A DNA stretch of 64,000 nt from Xylanibacter brevis ATCC 19188 (GTDB lineage: Bacteria; Bacteroidota; Bacteroidia; Bacteroidales; Bacteroidaceae): NCBI RefSeq assembly GCF_000621725.1, contig NZ_JHXM01000010.1, positions 1 to 64,000 on the forward strand, given 5' to 3'. The position numbers and the translations under genes are program-made. The notes beneath the pieces are model-generated. The model worked only from the letters and a program-made list of their open reading frames with translations, had not been told where the DNA came from and searched no databases. Shown in pieces: positions 17,786 through 27,908 of the stretch (position 1 is its first letter; every line of letters begins with the position of its first letter).

Positions 17786-18712
17786 TTATTTGGAATCGGA
17801 ACTGTAGAATTTTGCCACCAGCGCACCGCTGATGTTGTGCCAAACACTGAACACGGCACCAGGGATGGTGGCAAGTGGGAAGGTGGCAAAATGAAGTACG
17901 GCCAGTGATGAGGCCAACCCGCTGTTTTGCATGCCTACCTCGATGCTGAGGGCCACACACTTGGGTTTCTCAAGACGGAGCAGGCGCCCCAACAGGAAAC
18001 CCACGGACAGGCCCAGCAGGTTGTGAAGCATGACAACGAGGACAACCACCATGCCGCCAACCAGCAGACGATCGGCACTGTGAGCCACGATGATGCCAAC
18101 GACCAGCGCAATGACTACCGATGAGAAAGCGGGTAGATAGGGTGTGACAGCCTTTGTAAGGCTGGGTAGGAAGTGCTGACAAAGCAATCCTGCCACGATG
18201 GGCGCGATGACCACATAGACGATGCTCTGCAGCATGCCCAGTGTATCAACATCTACCATCGTACCTGCCATGAGCCAAACCAGAAAAGGTGTCAGCAGCG
18301 GAGCCAACAAGGTAGAGGTGGCCGTCATACCGACAGACAGCGGAAGGTCGCCCTTGGCCAGATAGGTGATAACGTTAGAAGCGGTACCACCAGGACAGCA
18401 GCCCACCAGGATGACACCCAGCGCCAGCTCTTTGGGTAAGGCGAAAAGCCAAGACAGCGTCCAAGCCAGCAACGGCATGACGGTGAATTGTGCCAGACAA
18501 CCGATGAAGATATCCTTTGGACGACTCAGCACGATGCGGAAATCATGAGGTGAGAGCGTCAGTCCCATGCCAAACATGATGACGCCGAGCATGGGGTTGA
18601 TGGTCCAGGTGTCTATCCAAATAAAAGAATTGGGAAACAACAAAGAAATACCTGCAACGAGCAAGACCATGAGTCCCATCCAACGGGCTATGAAATTACA
18701 AATACTTTTCAT
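17786..18712 (-). CDS. Bile acid:sodium symporter (BASS) family transporter
   Basis: A 308-residue inner-membrane protein with about nine to ten hydrophobic segments. The family cation-site motifs are present: GCCPGGTASNVITYLAKGD (about residues 104-122) and EVGMQNSGLA (about 261-270). The N-terminus and length agree with bacterial YocS/ASBT-like members. Family members move bile acids or other organic anions with sodium; the substrate here cannot be told. The start at 18712 places the first membrane segment correctly. It is divergent from pflB. The 3' end abuts repeat array A. Confidence 0.92.
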   Translation of the reverse strand: MKSICNFIARWMGLMVLLVAGISLLFPNSFIWIDTWTINPMLGVIMFGMGLTLSPHDFRIVLSRPKDIFIGCLAQFTVMPLLAWTLSWLFALPKELALGVILVGCCPGGTASNVITYLAKGDLPLSVGMTATSTLLAPLLTPFLVWLMAGTMVDVDTLGMLQSIVYVVIAPIVAGLLCQHFLPSLTKAVTPYLPAFSSVVIALVVGIIVAHSADRLLVGGMVVVLVVMLHNLLGLSVGFLLGRLLRLEKPKCVALSIEVGMQNSGLASSLAVLHFATFPLATIPGAVFSVWHNISGALVAKFYSSDSK

Positions 18713-18774
18713 ATAAATATAAGGTAAGGCAGAAAATAGGTGCTTTTAATATGCCTCTGACTATTAATTGAGTG

Positions 18775-18833
18775 CAAAGATAAGCATTTTTACAAGAAAG
18801 TGTTTCGATTGCGCAAAAAAAGTATTACCTTTG
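18775..18833. promoter_or_regulatory. Divergent -7 elements for the BASS gene and pflB
   Basis: TATCTTTG on the minus strand (18782-18775) faces the transporter gene, and TACCTTTG on the plus strand (18826-18833) faces pflB. Spacing to a TTG element is unclear for both, so only the -7 elements are called. Confidence 0.45.
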
Positions 18834-18872
18834 CACCCGAAAAGATTGAATAAGGTATTTTAAATAAGTATT

Positions 18873-21119
18873 ATGAGAAAAGAATGGAGAGGTTTTAAAG
18901 GAACCAAGTGGACTTCAGAGGTCAATCTGCGAGATTTTATTCAGAACAACTACACGGCTTACGAAGGCGATGAGTCATTCCTGGTAGGTCCTACCGAGGC
19001 AACCGACCAGTTGTGGGGTCGTCTGCAGGAACTCCAGAAAGAAGAGCGTGCCAAGGGTGGTGTGCTCGACATGGAGACTGAGATCGTGTCAAGCATGACT
19101 GCTTATGGTCCTGGATACATCGACGAGAGCAAGAAAGACCTGGAGAAGGTAGTAGGTCTGCAGACCGATAAACCCCTGAAGCGTGCATTCATGCCCTTCG
19201 GTGGTATCAAGATGGCAGAGCAGGCTTGCACAAACTATGGTTACAAGCCCTCAGAAAAATTGCACGAGATCTTTACCAAGTATTGCAAAACCCACAACGA
19301 CGGTGTGTTCGACGCATATACCGAGGAGATGAAGCATGTACGTCACAACCACATCCTGACTGGTCTGCCCGATACTTATGGCCGTGGCCGTATCGTAGGT
19401 GACTATCGTCGTGTGGCTCTGTACGGTATCGACTTCATCATTGCCGAGAAGGAAGCTGACAAGCGCAACTGTGGCGCCGGCGTGATGAGCGATGATATCA
19501 TCCGTCAGCGCGAGGAGATCTCTATGCAGATCAAGGCTCTGAAGGAGATGAAGGCCATGGCTCAGATCTATGGTTTCGATATCTCTCAGCCTGCTAACAA
19601 CGCACGCGAGGCCGTTCAGTGGCTGTACTTCGGCTATCTGGCTGCCATCAAGACTCAGAATGGTGCTGCCATGTCTGTAGGTCGTGTGTCAACATTCCTC
19701 GATATCTATATCCAGCGTGACCTCGAAGAGGGTACACTGACTGAGAGCGAAGCACAGGAGCTGATCGACCACCTGGTAATGAAGTTCCGTATGGTGAAGT
19801 TCGCTCGTATTCCTTCATACAATGAGCTCTTCTCTGGCGACCCCGTATGGGCAACACTGGAAGTAGGTGGTATGGGCATGGACGGTCGTCACATGGTGAC
19901 CAAGAACGACTACCGTTTCCTCCACACACTGGAGAACATGGGTCCTTCACCCGAGCCTAACCTCACCGTGCTGTACTCTCCCCGTCTGACAGCCAACTTC
20001 AAGAAGTATGCTGCCATGATTTCGGTGAAGACCAGCTCTATCCAGTACGAGAACGACGAGGTAATGCGTCCTGTATGGGGCGACGACTATAGCATCTGCT
20101 GCTGCGTAAGTGCTACACAGACCGGTAAGGAGATGCAGTTCTTCGGTGCACGTGCCAACCTGGCTAAGTGTTTCCTCTATGCTTGTAACGGTGGTGTTGA
20201 TGCTAAGACACGTGAGCAGGTCGCTCCTGGTTTCCGTCCTATCAAGGATGAATACCTCACATGGGAGGAACTGGAGCCTCGCTTCGACCAGGCTATGGAC
20301 TGGTTGGCTGGTGTTTATGTGAACACTCTGAACCTGATTCACTACATGCACGATAAGTACTTCTATGAGGCTGCCGAGATGGCCCTGATCGATACCAACG
20401 TACGTCGTACCTTCGCTACCGGTATCGCTGGTTTCTCTCACGTGGTTGACTCAATCTCTGCTGTGAAGTATGCTAAGGTGAAGATGATCCGCGACGAAGA
20501 GGGCTTCAACGTTGACTATGTAGCTGAGGGCGACTTCCCCCGCTATGGTAACGATGACGACCGCGCTGACGAGATTGCAGTATGGTTGCTGAAGACCTTC
20601 GTTAAGAAGATCCGCAAGCACGCTACCTATCGTAACGCTACTCCTACTTGCTCTATCCTGACCATCACTTCTAACGTGGTTTACGGTAAGTACACCGGCA
20701 ACCTGCCCGATGGTCGTCGTGCTGGTACTCCTCTGTCACCTGGTGCTAACCCCAGCTACGGTGCTGAGAAGAACGGTCTGTTGGCTTCGCTGAACTCTGT
20801 GGCTAAGCTGCCTTACGAGTATGCACTCGATGGTATCTCTAACACACAGACCATCAGCCCCAACACGCTGGGTCACAACGACGAGGAGCGTGCCACCACA
20901 CTGGTTCGCGTGATGGACGGTTACTTCAGCCGTGGTGCTCACCACCTGAACGTGAACGTGTTTGGCGTTGACAAGCTGCGCGATGCTATGGAGCATCCCG
21001 AGAAGCCCGAGTACGCTAACTTCACCATCCGTGTATCTGGTTACGCTGTGAAGTTCATCGACCTGACTCGTGAGCAGCAGGAGGATGTAATCGCACGTCA
21101 GTCGCACGAGAGCCTCTAA
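18873..21119 (+). CDS. pflB: Pyruvate formate-lyase (formate C-acetyltransferase)
   Basis: A 748-residue glycyl radical enzyme that splits pyruvate with CoA into acetyl-CoA and formate under anaerobic conditions. The active-site cysteines are in [20 protein letters not shown] (about residues 409-428), and the glycyl radical loop near the C-terminus reads [17 protein letters not shown], with the radical glycine in SGY. Length is that of classical PFL. Codon use is very biased, as in a highly expressed gene. pflA follows after 32 bp on the same strand, so the enzyme and its activator form one unit. Confidence 0.97.
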   Translation: MRKEWRGFKGTKWTSEVNLRDFIQNNYTAYEGDESFLVGPTEATDQLWGRLQELQKEERAKGGVLDMETEIVSSMTAYGPGYIDESKKDLEKVVGLQTDKPLKRAFMPFGGIKMAEQACTNYGYKPSEKLHEIFTKYCKTHNDGVFDAYTEEMKHVRHNHILTGLPDTYGRGRIVGDYRRVALYGIDFIIAEKEADKRNCGAGVMSDDIIRQREEISMQIKALKEMKAMAQIYGFDISQPANNAREAVQWLYFGYLAAIKTQNGAAMSVGRVSTFLDIYIQRDLEEGTLTESEAQELIDHLVMKFRMVKFARIPSYNELFSGDPVWATLEVGGMGMDGRHMVTKNDYRFLHTLENMGPSPEPNLTVLYSPRLTANFKKYAAMISVKTSSIQYENDEVMRPVWGDDYSICCCVSATQTGKEMQFFGARANLAKCFLYACNGGVDAKTREQVAPGFRPIKDEYLTWEELEPRFDQAMDWLAGVYVNTLNLIHYMHDKYFYEAAEMALIDTNVRRTFATGIAGFSHVVDSISAVKYAKVKMIRDEEGFNVDYVAEGDFPRYGNDDDRADEIAVWLLKTFVKKIRKHATYRNATPTCSILTITSNVVYGKYTGNLPDGRRAGTPLSPGANPSYGAEKNGLLASLNSVAKLPYEYALDGISNTQTISPNTLGHNDEERATTLVRVMDGYFSRGAHHLNVNVFGVDKLRDAMEHPEKPEYANFTIRVSGYAVKFIDLTREQQEDVIARQSHESL

Positions 21120-21151
21120 GTCAGGCTGTCGAGTATAACCGAATAACTAGT

Positions 21152-21892
21152 ATGACTAGCAAAGGCTATATACATTCCACCGAATCCTTCGGCTCCGTTG
21201 ATGGGCCGGGGATTCGGTTTCTGATTTTCTTGCAGGGTTGCCACATGCGCTGCCGCTACTGTCATAACCCAGACACATGGAAAATTGGTGATGGCGAGAA
21301 GGCAGGCACAGAGGTTACCGTCGATGAGCTCCTCAAAAAAGCCGAGCGTTATCGCAGCTACTGGGGCGAAGAAGGCGGCATCACGGTGAGTGGCGGCGAG
21401 GCCCTGTTGCAGATTGACTTCCTGATAGATCTCTTTGAGGAGGCTAAGCGTCGAGGTATCAATACATGTCTGGACACTTCTGCCCAACCGTTTAACCGCA
21501 ACACAGATTTCTTCTCGAAGTTTGAACGACTGATGCAAAGCACCGATCTGGTGCTCCTGGACATTAAACACATAGACTCGGAGCGCCATCAGTGGCTGAC
21601 AGGTCATCCCAATGAGCGCATCATAGACTGTGCCCGCTATATGGACGAAATAGGACAACCCATGTGGATTCGTCATGTGCTGGTGCCTGGTATTACCGAC
21701 GACGAAGAACAACTGACGCGTCTGCGTGCCTTCATCGACACACTGCACAATGTGAAAAAGGTAGAAGTGCTGCCTTATCACACGTTGGGCACTTTCAAAT
21801 GGGAACAGCTTGGCGTAGAATATACGCTGAAGGATGTACCAACACCTACTTCAGAACAAATTAAAATGGCAGAGCGGATACTGGTGAAGTAG
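21152..21892 (+). CDS. pflA: Pyruvate formate-lyase activating enzyme
   Basis: A 246-residue radical SAM enzyme that installs the glycyl radical on PflB. The cluster motif is GCHMRCRYCHNPDTW (CX3CX2C, about residues 29-43), preceded by ESFGSVDGPGIRFLIFLQG, the PFL-AE signature. Later segments VSGGEALLQ and DIKHID are also typical. It directly follows pflB. The ATG at 21152 gives the expected N-terminus. Confidence 0.96.
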   Translation: MTSKGYIHSTESFGSVDGPGIRFLIFLQGCHMRCRYCHNPDTWKIGDGEKAGTEVTVDELLKKAERYRSYWGEEGGITVSGGEALLQIDFLIDLFEEAKRRGINTCLDTSAQPFNRNTDFFSKFERLMQSTDLVLLDIKHIDSERHQWLTGHPNERIIDCARYMDEIGQPMWIRHVLVPGITDDEEQLTRLRAFIDTLHNVKKVEVLPYHTLGTFKWEQLGVEYTLKDVPTPTSEQIKMAERILVK

Positions 21893-21946
21893 CCGCTTTT
21901 TCCTATTATTATATAATAAAAGGAGAACCCTTACGTTATAATAAAC

Positions 21947-22885
21947 GTGTTTAGGCGAATTCTGTTGATATTGGCCCTCAGTGTTGTGACGGTGCTTGAA
22001 GTCAGTGCACAATACGATCCTTCGTTCAGTCATTACTGGACGATGGAGACCTCGTTCAACCCTGCTTCTGCGGGAAAACAGGAGAAAATCAACTTTGTGG
22101 GAGCCTACAACATGACGCTGACTGGTTTTGAGCATAGTCCTAAGACCATGTATGTCTCTGCCGACATGCCTTTCTTTATGCTTGGCGGGTATCATGGCGT
22201 CGGTGCACGCATCATCAATGATGCTATCGGTCTCTTTTCGCATAAGACATTCGCTTTGCAATATGCCAACAAACAAAAACTGTTTGGTGGAACGCTGAGC
22301 ATCGGCTTGCAGGCAGCAATGCTGAGCGAAACGTTTAATGGTTCGAAACTGGATCTTGAAAAAGGTAGCGACCCTGCTTTCTCTACGTCGGAAATAACCG
22401 GTTCTGCCTTTGATCTGGGTGCAGGACTCTACTATCAGCAACGTCACTGGTATGTTGGCGCTTCGGTGCAACATGCACTGGCTCCTACCGTAGAATTGGG
22501 CGAAACTAACGAAATTGCAGTGTCGCAGACGTATTATTTTACCGGTGGATGCAATATTCAACTGAGAAATCCGTTCTTATCAATACAGCCCTCTGTTTTA
22601 GGACGCTTCGACGGTGTGGGCTATAGGGCCGATGTGACGAGCCGACTAACCTATAAGCATGAAAACAGAGTCATGTATGCCGGCTTAGGCTACAGTCCTA
22701 GCAATTCGGTGACAGTGTTCTTGGGGGGCGACTTCCATGGTGTTCGACTGGGCTATGCCTACGAGATATATACCAATGACGTCAGTCTGGGAAATGGTTC
22801 CCACGAGCTGTTTGTCGGTTATCAGACCGACATTGACCTGTTTAAGAAGGGTCGCAATCGTCATCAGTCAGTAAGACTGCTTTGA
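21947..22885 (+). CDS. porP: PorP/SprF-like T9SS outer-membrane protein
   Basis: A 312-residue protein with a signal peptide (residues 1-21, ending VSA-Q) and the family opening QYDPSFSHYWTMETSFNPASAGK, typical of PorP/SprF proteins that attach to the outer-membrane side of the type IX secretion system. The rest is beta-barrel-like with alternating aromatic strands. It is followed by gldKLMN, the usual order in Bacteroidales. The start is GTG at 21947; an AAGGAGAA stretch about 20 bp upstream is too far to be an ordinary ribosome site. Symbol porP is by family resemblance and context. Confidence 0.88.
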   Translation: MFRRILLILALSVVTVLEVSAQYDPSFSHYWTMETSFNPASAGKQEKINFVGAYNMTLTGFEHSPKTMYVSADMPFFMLGGYHGVGARIINDAIGLFSHKTFALQYANKQKLFGGTLSIGLQAAMLSETFNGSKLDLEKGSDPAFSTSEITGSAFDLGAGLYYQQRHWYVGASVQHALAPTVELGETNEIAVSQTYYFTGGCNIQLRNPFLSIQPSVLGRFDGVGYRADVTSRLTYKHENRVMYAGLGYSPSNSVTVFLGGDFHGVRLGYAYEIYTNDVSLGNGSHELFVGYQTDIDLFKKGRNRHQSVRLL

Positions 22886-22916
22886 CCATCAAAAGAATAA
22901 AACGAAGCTTAAGAAT

Positions 22917-24380
22917 ATGAAGAAGAATGTAATGATAGTACTAAGCGCCATGATGGTGTTGCTGCTTGCCAGTTGTTTTGGCGGCAAGGAGACAACATCT
23001 ACTGGCGGTGAGCTGACTGGAGCATCAGGACGCGCGTTCTCTGAACCTGCTCCTTATGGCATGGTTCTTATCAAGCGTGGTCATCTGCGTATGGGCATGG
23101 AATCTGTTGACTCGCTCTGGGGCAAACAGACACCTGTGAGAGATATCTCAGTGGAGGGATTCTGGATGGATGATACCGAAATCACCAATTCGGAATACCG
23201 CCAGTTCGTGAACTATGTCCGCGACTCTATCATCCGTCAGCGTCTGGCCGATCCTAACTACGGTGGCGATGAGAGCTACATGATTGTGGAAGATAAGAAC
23301 GGCGACCCCATCAAACCTCATCTCAACTGGAAGAAGAACCTGCCCCGTAAACCCAATGACGAGGAGCTGCGCGCCATGGAGAGCGTCTATGTGACCAATC
23401 CCGTGACGGGCGAGAAGATGCTCGACGCCAGTCAGATGAACTTTCGTTACGAGGTATATGACTATACAGAGGCTGCACTGCGACGCAACCGCCTGAACCC
23501 CGAAGAGCGTAATCTGAATACGGATGTTCAGGCCAACCCCAACGAAGAGGTATGGATCTCTAAGGACACGGCTTATATCAATGACGAAGGACGTATCGTA
23601 CGCGAGACCATCAACCGTCCTCTTTCTGGTCCTTGGGATTTCTTGAACACATACATTGTCAATATATACCCTGATACGACATGCTGGGTGAACGATTTCC
23701 CCAATGCCGATAACGAGGTGTATATGCGCAACTACTTCTCGGCTCCTGCCTATAATGACTATCCCGTGGTCGGCGTGACATGGGAACAGGCCAATGCCTT
23801 CTGTGCTTGGCGTACAGAGTATTTGCTGAAAGGATTGGGTGCTGCTGCCCGCTATGTACAGCGCTATCGTCTGCCGACAGAGGCTGAGTGGGAGTATGCT
23901 GCTCGTGGTAAAGACCAAAACGAGTTCCCCTGGCAGAACGAGGATGTGGCCAGCGGAAAAGGATGCTTTTTTGCTAATTTCAAACCCGACAATGGTAACT
24001 ATACCAAGGATGGCAACCTGATAACCAGTCGTGCCGGTATCTACTCAGCCAATTCTAATGGGTTGTTTGATATGGCCGGTAATGTGGCTGAGTGGACATC
24101 CACTATTTATACCGAGGCTGGCGTAGATGCCATGAATGACATTAACCCTCAGTTGAAGTATAATGCTGCCAAGGAAGACCCCTATCGCTTGAAGAAGAAG
24201 AGCGTACGCGGTGGTTCGTGGAAAGATCCCGAGAGCTATATCCGTTCGGCATGGCGCTCATCGGAGTATCAGAACCAGCCTCGTTCATACATAGGCTTCC
24301 GTTGTGTGCGCAGTTTGGCAAACACCACAAGTGATAAGGCTCGTCCTGCAAAGGCAAGCGCTAAGAAGACAAGGAAATAA
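22917..24380 (+). CDS. gldK: T9SS lipoprotein GldK/PorK
   Basis: A 487-residue lipoprotein: the signal ends in a lipobox (LLLASC, Cys at about residue 20). The body is an FGE-sulfatase-like domain with YGMVLIKRGHLRMGMES, GFWMDDTEITNSEYRQFVNYV, RLPTEAEWEYAARG, GLFDMAGNVAEWT and RGGSWKDPESYIRSAWRS. In the T9SS, GldK/PorK forms a periplasmic ring with GldN/PorN under the outer membrane. It precedes gldL by 18 bp in the order K-L-M-N. A basic, lysine-rich C-terminal tail is present. Confidence 0.95.
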   Translation: MKKNVMIVLSAMMVLLLASCFGGKETTSTGGELTGASGRAFSEPAPYGMVLIKRGHLRMGMESVDSLWGKQTPVRDISVEGFWMDDTEITNSEYRQFVNYVRDSIIRQRLADPNYGGDESYMIVEDKNGDPIKPHLNWKKNLPRKPNDEELRAMESVYVTNPVTGEKMLDASQMNFRYEVYDYTEAALRRNRLNPEERNLNTDVQANPNEEVWISKDTAYINDEGRIVRETINRPLSGPWDFLNTYIVNIYPDTTCWVNDFPNADNEVYMRNYFSAPAYNDYPVVGVTWEQANAFCAWRTEYLLKGLGAAARYVQRYRLPTEAEWEYAARGKDQNEFPWQNEDVASGKGCFFANFKPDNGNYTKDGNLITSRAGIYSANSNGLFDMAGNVAEWTSTIYTEAGVDAMNDINPQLKYNAAKEDPYRLKKKSVRGGSWKDPESYIRSAWRSSEYQNQPRSYIGFRCVRSLANTTSDKARPAKASAKKTRK

Positions 24381-24398
24381 CTAAAAATTTGAAGTAGA

Positions 24399-25259
24399 AT
24401 GACTATTTACAGTAAATTCAATATCGTCTATCGCTTGCAGAAGTGGATAGATAGTGTTCCAGGACAGACATTCTTGAACTATGCTTATAGCTGGGGTGCC
24501 TCTATCGTTATCTTGGGTACGCTCTTCAAACTGACCCACTTGCCTGGTGCCAACTTCTTCCTGTTCTTGGGTATGGGCACCGAGGTGTTCGTGTTCTTTA
24601 TTTCGGCTTTTGACCGTCCTTTCGACAAGACAGCCGATGGCATGGAGTTGCCTACGCATGTGGGAATGGTTGCTGGTGGTCAGGTACCGGAAGGCAATAT
24701 TGAAGACCTTGACATCCCCGAGACTCAGGGCAATCAGCCCGCTGCTGCTATTGGTGGCGGTGTAGCTGGTGGCGGTACCATCATCATCGGTGGTGGTGTG
24801 GTCGGCGGCGTTGCCGGTGGTCAGCCAGCTGCAGTTGGTTCGGGTGCTGCTGAGGCTGTCAATACAGAAGCGATCGCAGCTGTTTCTTCGTCGGTAGGTA
24901 CCATGGCTGGCGGTACAGTAGTATCTCCTGCACCTGCTGTCAACCCCGAACTGGAGGAGGCTACTTCAAATTATGTGGATGAACTGAAACGACTCACCGA
25001 GATGTTGCAGAAGGTATCCGTGCAGAGCGAGCGCCTGACGCGCGACAGTGAGGAAATGGAGAACCTCAACCGCACGCTCACCGGCATCTGCAAGGTTTAC
25101 GAGATGCAGTTGAAGGGTGCAAGTCAGCAAATCGGTACTATCGATGAAATCAATGAGCAGACCCGCAAGATGGCCGATCAGATTGTAGAGCTCAATAAGA
25201 TCTATGCTCGTATGATTGAGGCAATGACGGTGAATATGCCTAAGAATCCTCTAAGTTAA
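24399..25259 (+). CDS. gldL: T9SS motor protein GldL/PorL
   Basis: A 286-residue inner-membrane protein. Two membrane helices lie near the N-terminus (WGASIVILGTLFKL at about 32-45; FFLFLGMGTEVFVFFISAF at about 52-70), as in GldL, the partner of GldM in the proton-driven T9SS motor. A conserved glutamate lies in the second helix (GTEVF). After it comes a glycine/alanine/valine-rich low-complexity stretch (about 105-185) and a coiled-coil C-terminal region (about 190-275). The GV-rich stretch looks longer than I would expect. It sits between gldK and gldM with tight spacing. Confidence 0.94.
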   Translation: MTIYSKFNIVYRLQKWIDSVPGQTFLNYAYSWGASIVILGTLFKLTHLPGANFFLFLGMGTEVFVFFISAFDRPFDKTADGMELPTHVGMVAGGQVPEGNIEDLDIPETQGNQPAAAIGGGVAGGGTIIIGGGVVGGVAGGQPAAVGSGAAEAVNTEAIAAVSSSVGTMAGGTVVSPAPAVNPELEEATSNYVDELKRLTEMLQKVSVQSERLTRDSEEMENLNRTLTGICKVYEMQLKGASQQIGTIDEINEQTRKMADQIVELNKIYARMIEAMTVNMPKNPLS

Positions 25260-25273
25260 GTGGCTTTTATATT

Positions 25274-26833
25274 ATGGCTATAAAGAAAAGACCAGTATCT
25301 CCACGCCAGAAGATGATCAACCTGATGTATGTCGTCTTGATGGCTATGCTTGCGCTGAACGTCTCAAACGAGGTGCTCAACGGCTTCTCTATTGTGGAGG
25401 AGAGCCTGAATCGCACGACGGCCAATGCGTCTAAGGAGAGTGCTGCAATATATGAGGATTTCGAACAGCAGATGGCTTCTAATCCTCAGAAGACGAAGGA
25501 GTGGTATGACAAGGCTCAGATGGTGAAGCACATGTGCGACTCGCTCTATAACTTTGCTGCCGAACTGAAGCTTGCCATTGTGAAGGAAGCTGATGGTGAA
25601 GATGGAGATCCTGCTAACATCAAGAACAAGGAAGACCTTGAAGCTGCCAACCAGGTGATGCTGGCTCCGGGACGCGGTCGTGGCGAAGAGCTGCGTCAGG
25701 CCATCAACTCATTCCGTGAACGGATGTTGAAGATGGTGCCCGATCCTGCACAGCAGAAAATCATTGCAAGCAATCTGACTACCGAGGTGCCTCACACTGG
25801 ATTGGGTAAGAACTGGCAGGAGTATATGTTTGAGTCTATGCCTACATCGGCTGCAGTCACTTTGTTGTCTAAGCTGCAGAGTGATGTTCGCTATGCAGAG
25901 ACGGAAGTGCTGCATACGCTGATTCAAAATGTCGATGTGAAGGATATCCGTGTGAATGCACTTGATGCTTTTGTGATTCCTAACTCGCAGACCATCGTTC
26001 GCGGTGACAAGTTCTCTGCCCATATCGTAATGGCTGCCGTGGATACCACGCAGGTGCCCGATATCTATATCAATAATCAGAAGATGAACCTGAAAGATGG
26101 TCTCTACGAGACTGTCTGCGGTAAGACGGGCGATTTTACTCTGAAGGGATTTATAGAAACGGTGAATGGTAATGGTGATAGATTGCGTCGCGACTTTGAA
26201 CAGAAGTACACCGTGGTGGATCCCAGCGCAACGGTATCTGCTGATTTGATGAACATGTTGTATGCTGGCTATAATAACCCTATCAGCATCTCTGTGCCTG
26301 GTGTCCCCCAGAATAAAATTACGGCCACGATGACTAATGGCTCGCTGACCTCGGCAGGTCCTGGCAAGTTTATTGCTCGTCCGTCGAAAATTGGTGAGAA
26401 TGCGATTATCACTGTCACTTCTACTAATACAGGTCGCCCTCAGCAGATGGGACAGTTTGCTTTCCGTGTGCGACGTTTGCCCGATCCTACACCTTATATA
26501 GATATAAAGGATGAGAAAGGTAATCCCGTTCGTTTCAAGGGTGGTGGCATGTCAAAGGCCAGTCTGATGTCGCTCGATGGCATCGGTGCTGCTATCGATG
26601 ATGGTATCCTGGATATTGGCTTCCGCGTTATCTCGTTTGAGACGGTGTTCTATGATAACATGGGTAATGCCGTACCTTGGGTGGGCGAGGGCAGTAAGTT
26701 CTCTGCACGCCAGAAAGAAACCTTCCGCAAGTTGACGCGCAATCGCCGCTTCTATATCTCACGTGTAAAGGCTATTGGCCCTGATGGTATAGAGCGTACG
26801 TTGCCCACGTCGATGGAGATTATTGTGAAGTAG
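25274..26833 (+). CDS. gldM: T9SS motor protein GldM/PorM
   Basis: A 519-residue protein anchored by one N-terminal helix (MINLMYVVLMAMLALNVSNEVLNGF, about 14-38) with a large periplasmic part of four domains that spans toward the GldKN ring. N-terminal KKRPVSPRQKMINLMY and C-terminal VRRLPDPTPYIDIKDEKGNPV are typical family segments. With GldL it forms the energised T9SS motor. It begins 14 bp after gldL ends. Confidence 0.95.
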   Translation: MAIKKRPVSPRQKMINLMYVVLMAMLALNVSNEVLNGFSIVEESLNRTTANASKESAAIYEDFEQQMASNPQKTKEWYDKAQMVKHMCDSLYNFAAELKLAIVKEADGEDGDPANIKNKEDLEAANQVMLAPGRGRGEELRQAINSFRERMLKMVPDPAQQKIIASNLTTEVPHTGLGKNWQEYMFESMPTSAAVTLLSKLQSDVRYAETEVLHTLIQNVDVKDIRVNALDAFVIPNSQTIVRGDKFSAHIVMAAVDTTQVPDIYINNQKMNLKDGLYETVCGKTGDFTLKGFIETVNGNGDRLRRDFEQKYTVVDPSATVSADLMNMLYAGYNNPISISVPGVPQNKITATMTNGSLTSAGPGKFIARPSKIGENAIITVTSTNTGRPQQMGQFAFRVRRLPDPTPYIDIKDEKGNPVRFKGGGMSKASLMSLDGIGAAIDDGILDIGFRVISFETVFYDNMGNAVPWVGEGSKFSARQKETFRKLTRNRRFYISRVKAIGPDGIERTLPTSMEIIVK

Positions 26834-26858
26834 TGAAGAAATAAGAGTTAAGAAAGAT

Positions 26859-27899
26859 ATGAAGAGACTATTATTCTTATTGATGATAACGCTGGTGGCT
26901 GGTGGCGCAATGGCGCAACCCAAGCAGCGTCGTAATCAGCAGACTGCTGAGAAAAAACAGCAGCAGTCAAATTCTCAGGGAATGACACAGCGCATGCGCA
27001 TTCAGTATCCCACGGCACTCGATATGCCCGAGGATGTGGTGTGGCGTCGTGATATCTACCGCGAGATAGACCTCAGTCATGAAGCTAATGCGGGCCTTTA
27101 TGATCCTGTGGAGCCTGTTGGCAAACAGATGAATCTGTTCACTTATATCTTCAAATTGGCTCTTCAGGGCTATATCCCTGTGTACGAATACCGTCTGGAT
27201 GGCAACGAGGTACTGGAGGCCAGTGCCAAGATTGACATGAAGACCGTGCTCGACAACTATCATATCTTCTATGAGGAGAAAGACGGTAAGCTAAAGGTGG
27301 ATAACAGTGATATTCCTTCTTCTGAGGTGAAGATGTACTATCTGAAGGAGAGTGCCTATTATAACCAGGCTAATTCCACTTTCCATATCAAACCGTTGGC
27401 ATTGTGCCCTGTGATGTTGCGCGAAGATGACTTCGGTGGTGAGGCTGCTAAATATCCCTTGTTCTGGGTGAAATATAGTGAGGTGGAACCTTATCTCAGT
27501 CGTCAAACCGTGAAGACCAGTGATATCAACGATGCCGCAGTGATGAACATGGACGACTATTTCACACTGAATAAGTATCAGGGTAAGATCTATAAGACGG
27601 CGAATCGTCTTGGTAAGACCTTGGCGCAGATAGCAGGAAACGATACCACCAAGTTGTCTTCTGAGCAGAAACGCATTGAGAAAGAACTGGAGAATTTCCG
27701 CAATGGCATCTTTGGTGAAAGAGAGAAACCTGCAGAGCCCGATAGCGTAGCCGCTAATACGGCAAAGGATAAAAAGACGGCTACACGTAGGACGCGCACT
27801 ACTGCAAAGAAAGAGAAAGTGACGAAGACCAAAACGAAGAGTTCTTCGGGCGGAGGTTCCTCGGCAGCACGTGTCTCCGTGCGCAGACAGCGACATTAA
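26859..27899 (+). CDS. gldN: T9SS protein GldN/PorN
   Basis: A 346-residue periplasmic protein with a signal peptide (ending GGAMA-Q). The family core is present: PEDVVWRRDIYREIDLSHEANAGLYDPVEP, NLFTYIFKLALQGYIPVYEYRLDG and LALCPVMLREDDFGG. It pairs with GldK in the periplasmic ring. The C-terminal ~60 residues are lysine/threonine/serine-rich (KKTATRRTRTTAKKEK onward) and probably disordered. It closes the K-L-M-N order; the next barrel gene starts 9 bp later and is probably in the same operon. Confidence 0.94.
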   Translation: MKRLLFLLMITLVAGGAMAQPKQRRNQQTAEKKQQQSNSQGMTQRMRIQYPTALDMPEDVVWRRDIYREIDLSHEANAGLYDPVEPVGKQMNLFTYIFKLALQGYIPVYEYRLDGNEVLEASAKIDMKTVLDNYHIFYEEKDGKLKVDNSDIPSSEVKMYYLKESAYYNQANSTFHIKPLALCPVMLREDDFGGEAAKYPLFWVKYSEVEPYLSRQTVKTSDINDAAVMNMDDYFTLNKYQGKIYKTANRLGKTLAQIAGNDTTKLSSEQKRIEKELENFRNGIFGEREKPAEPDSVAANTAKDKKTATRRTRTTAKKEKVTKTKTKSSSGGGSSAARVSVRRQRH

Positions 27900-27908
27900 T
27901 ATCTAGAT

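Noticed and set aside
17613-17807. 64-residue open frame across array A
   Set aside because: It crosses a 22-bp-period repeat, which shifts frame at each unit, and overlaps the end of the transporter gene; no family resemblance.
19947-20441. 164-residue open frame opposite pflB
   Set aside because: Arises from the strong codon bias of pflB on the other strand.
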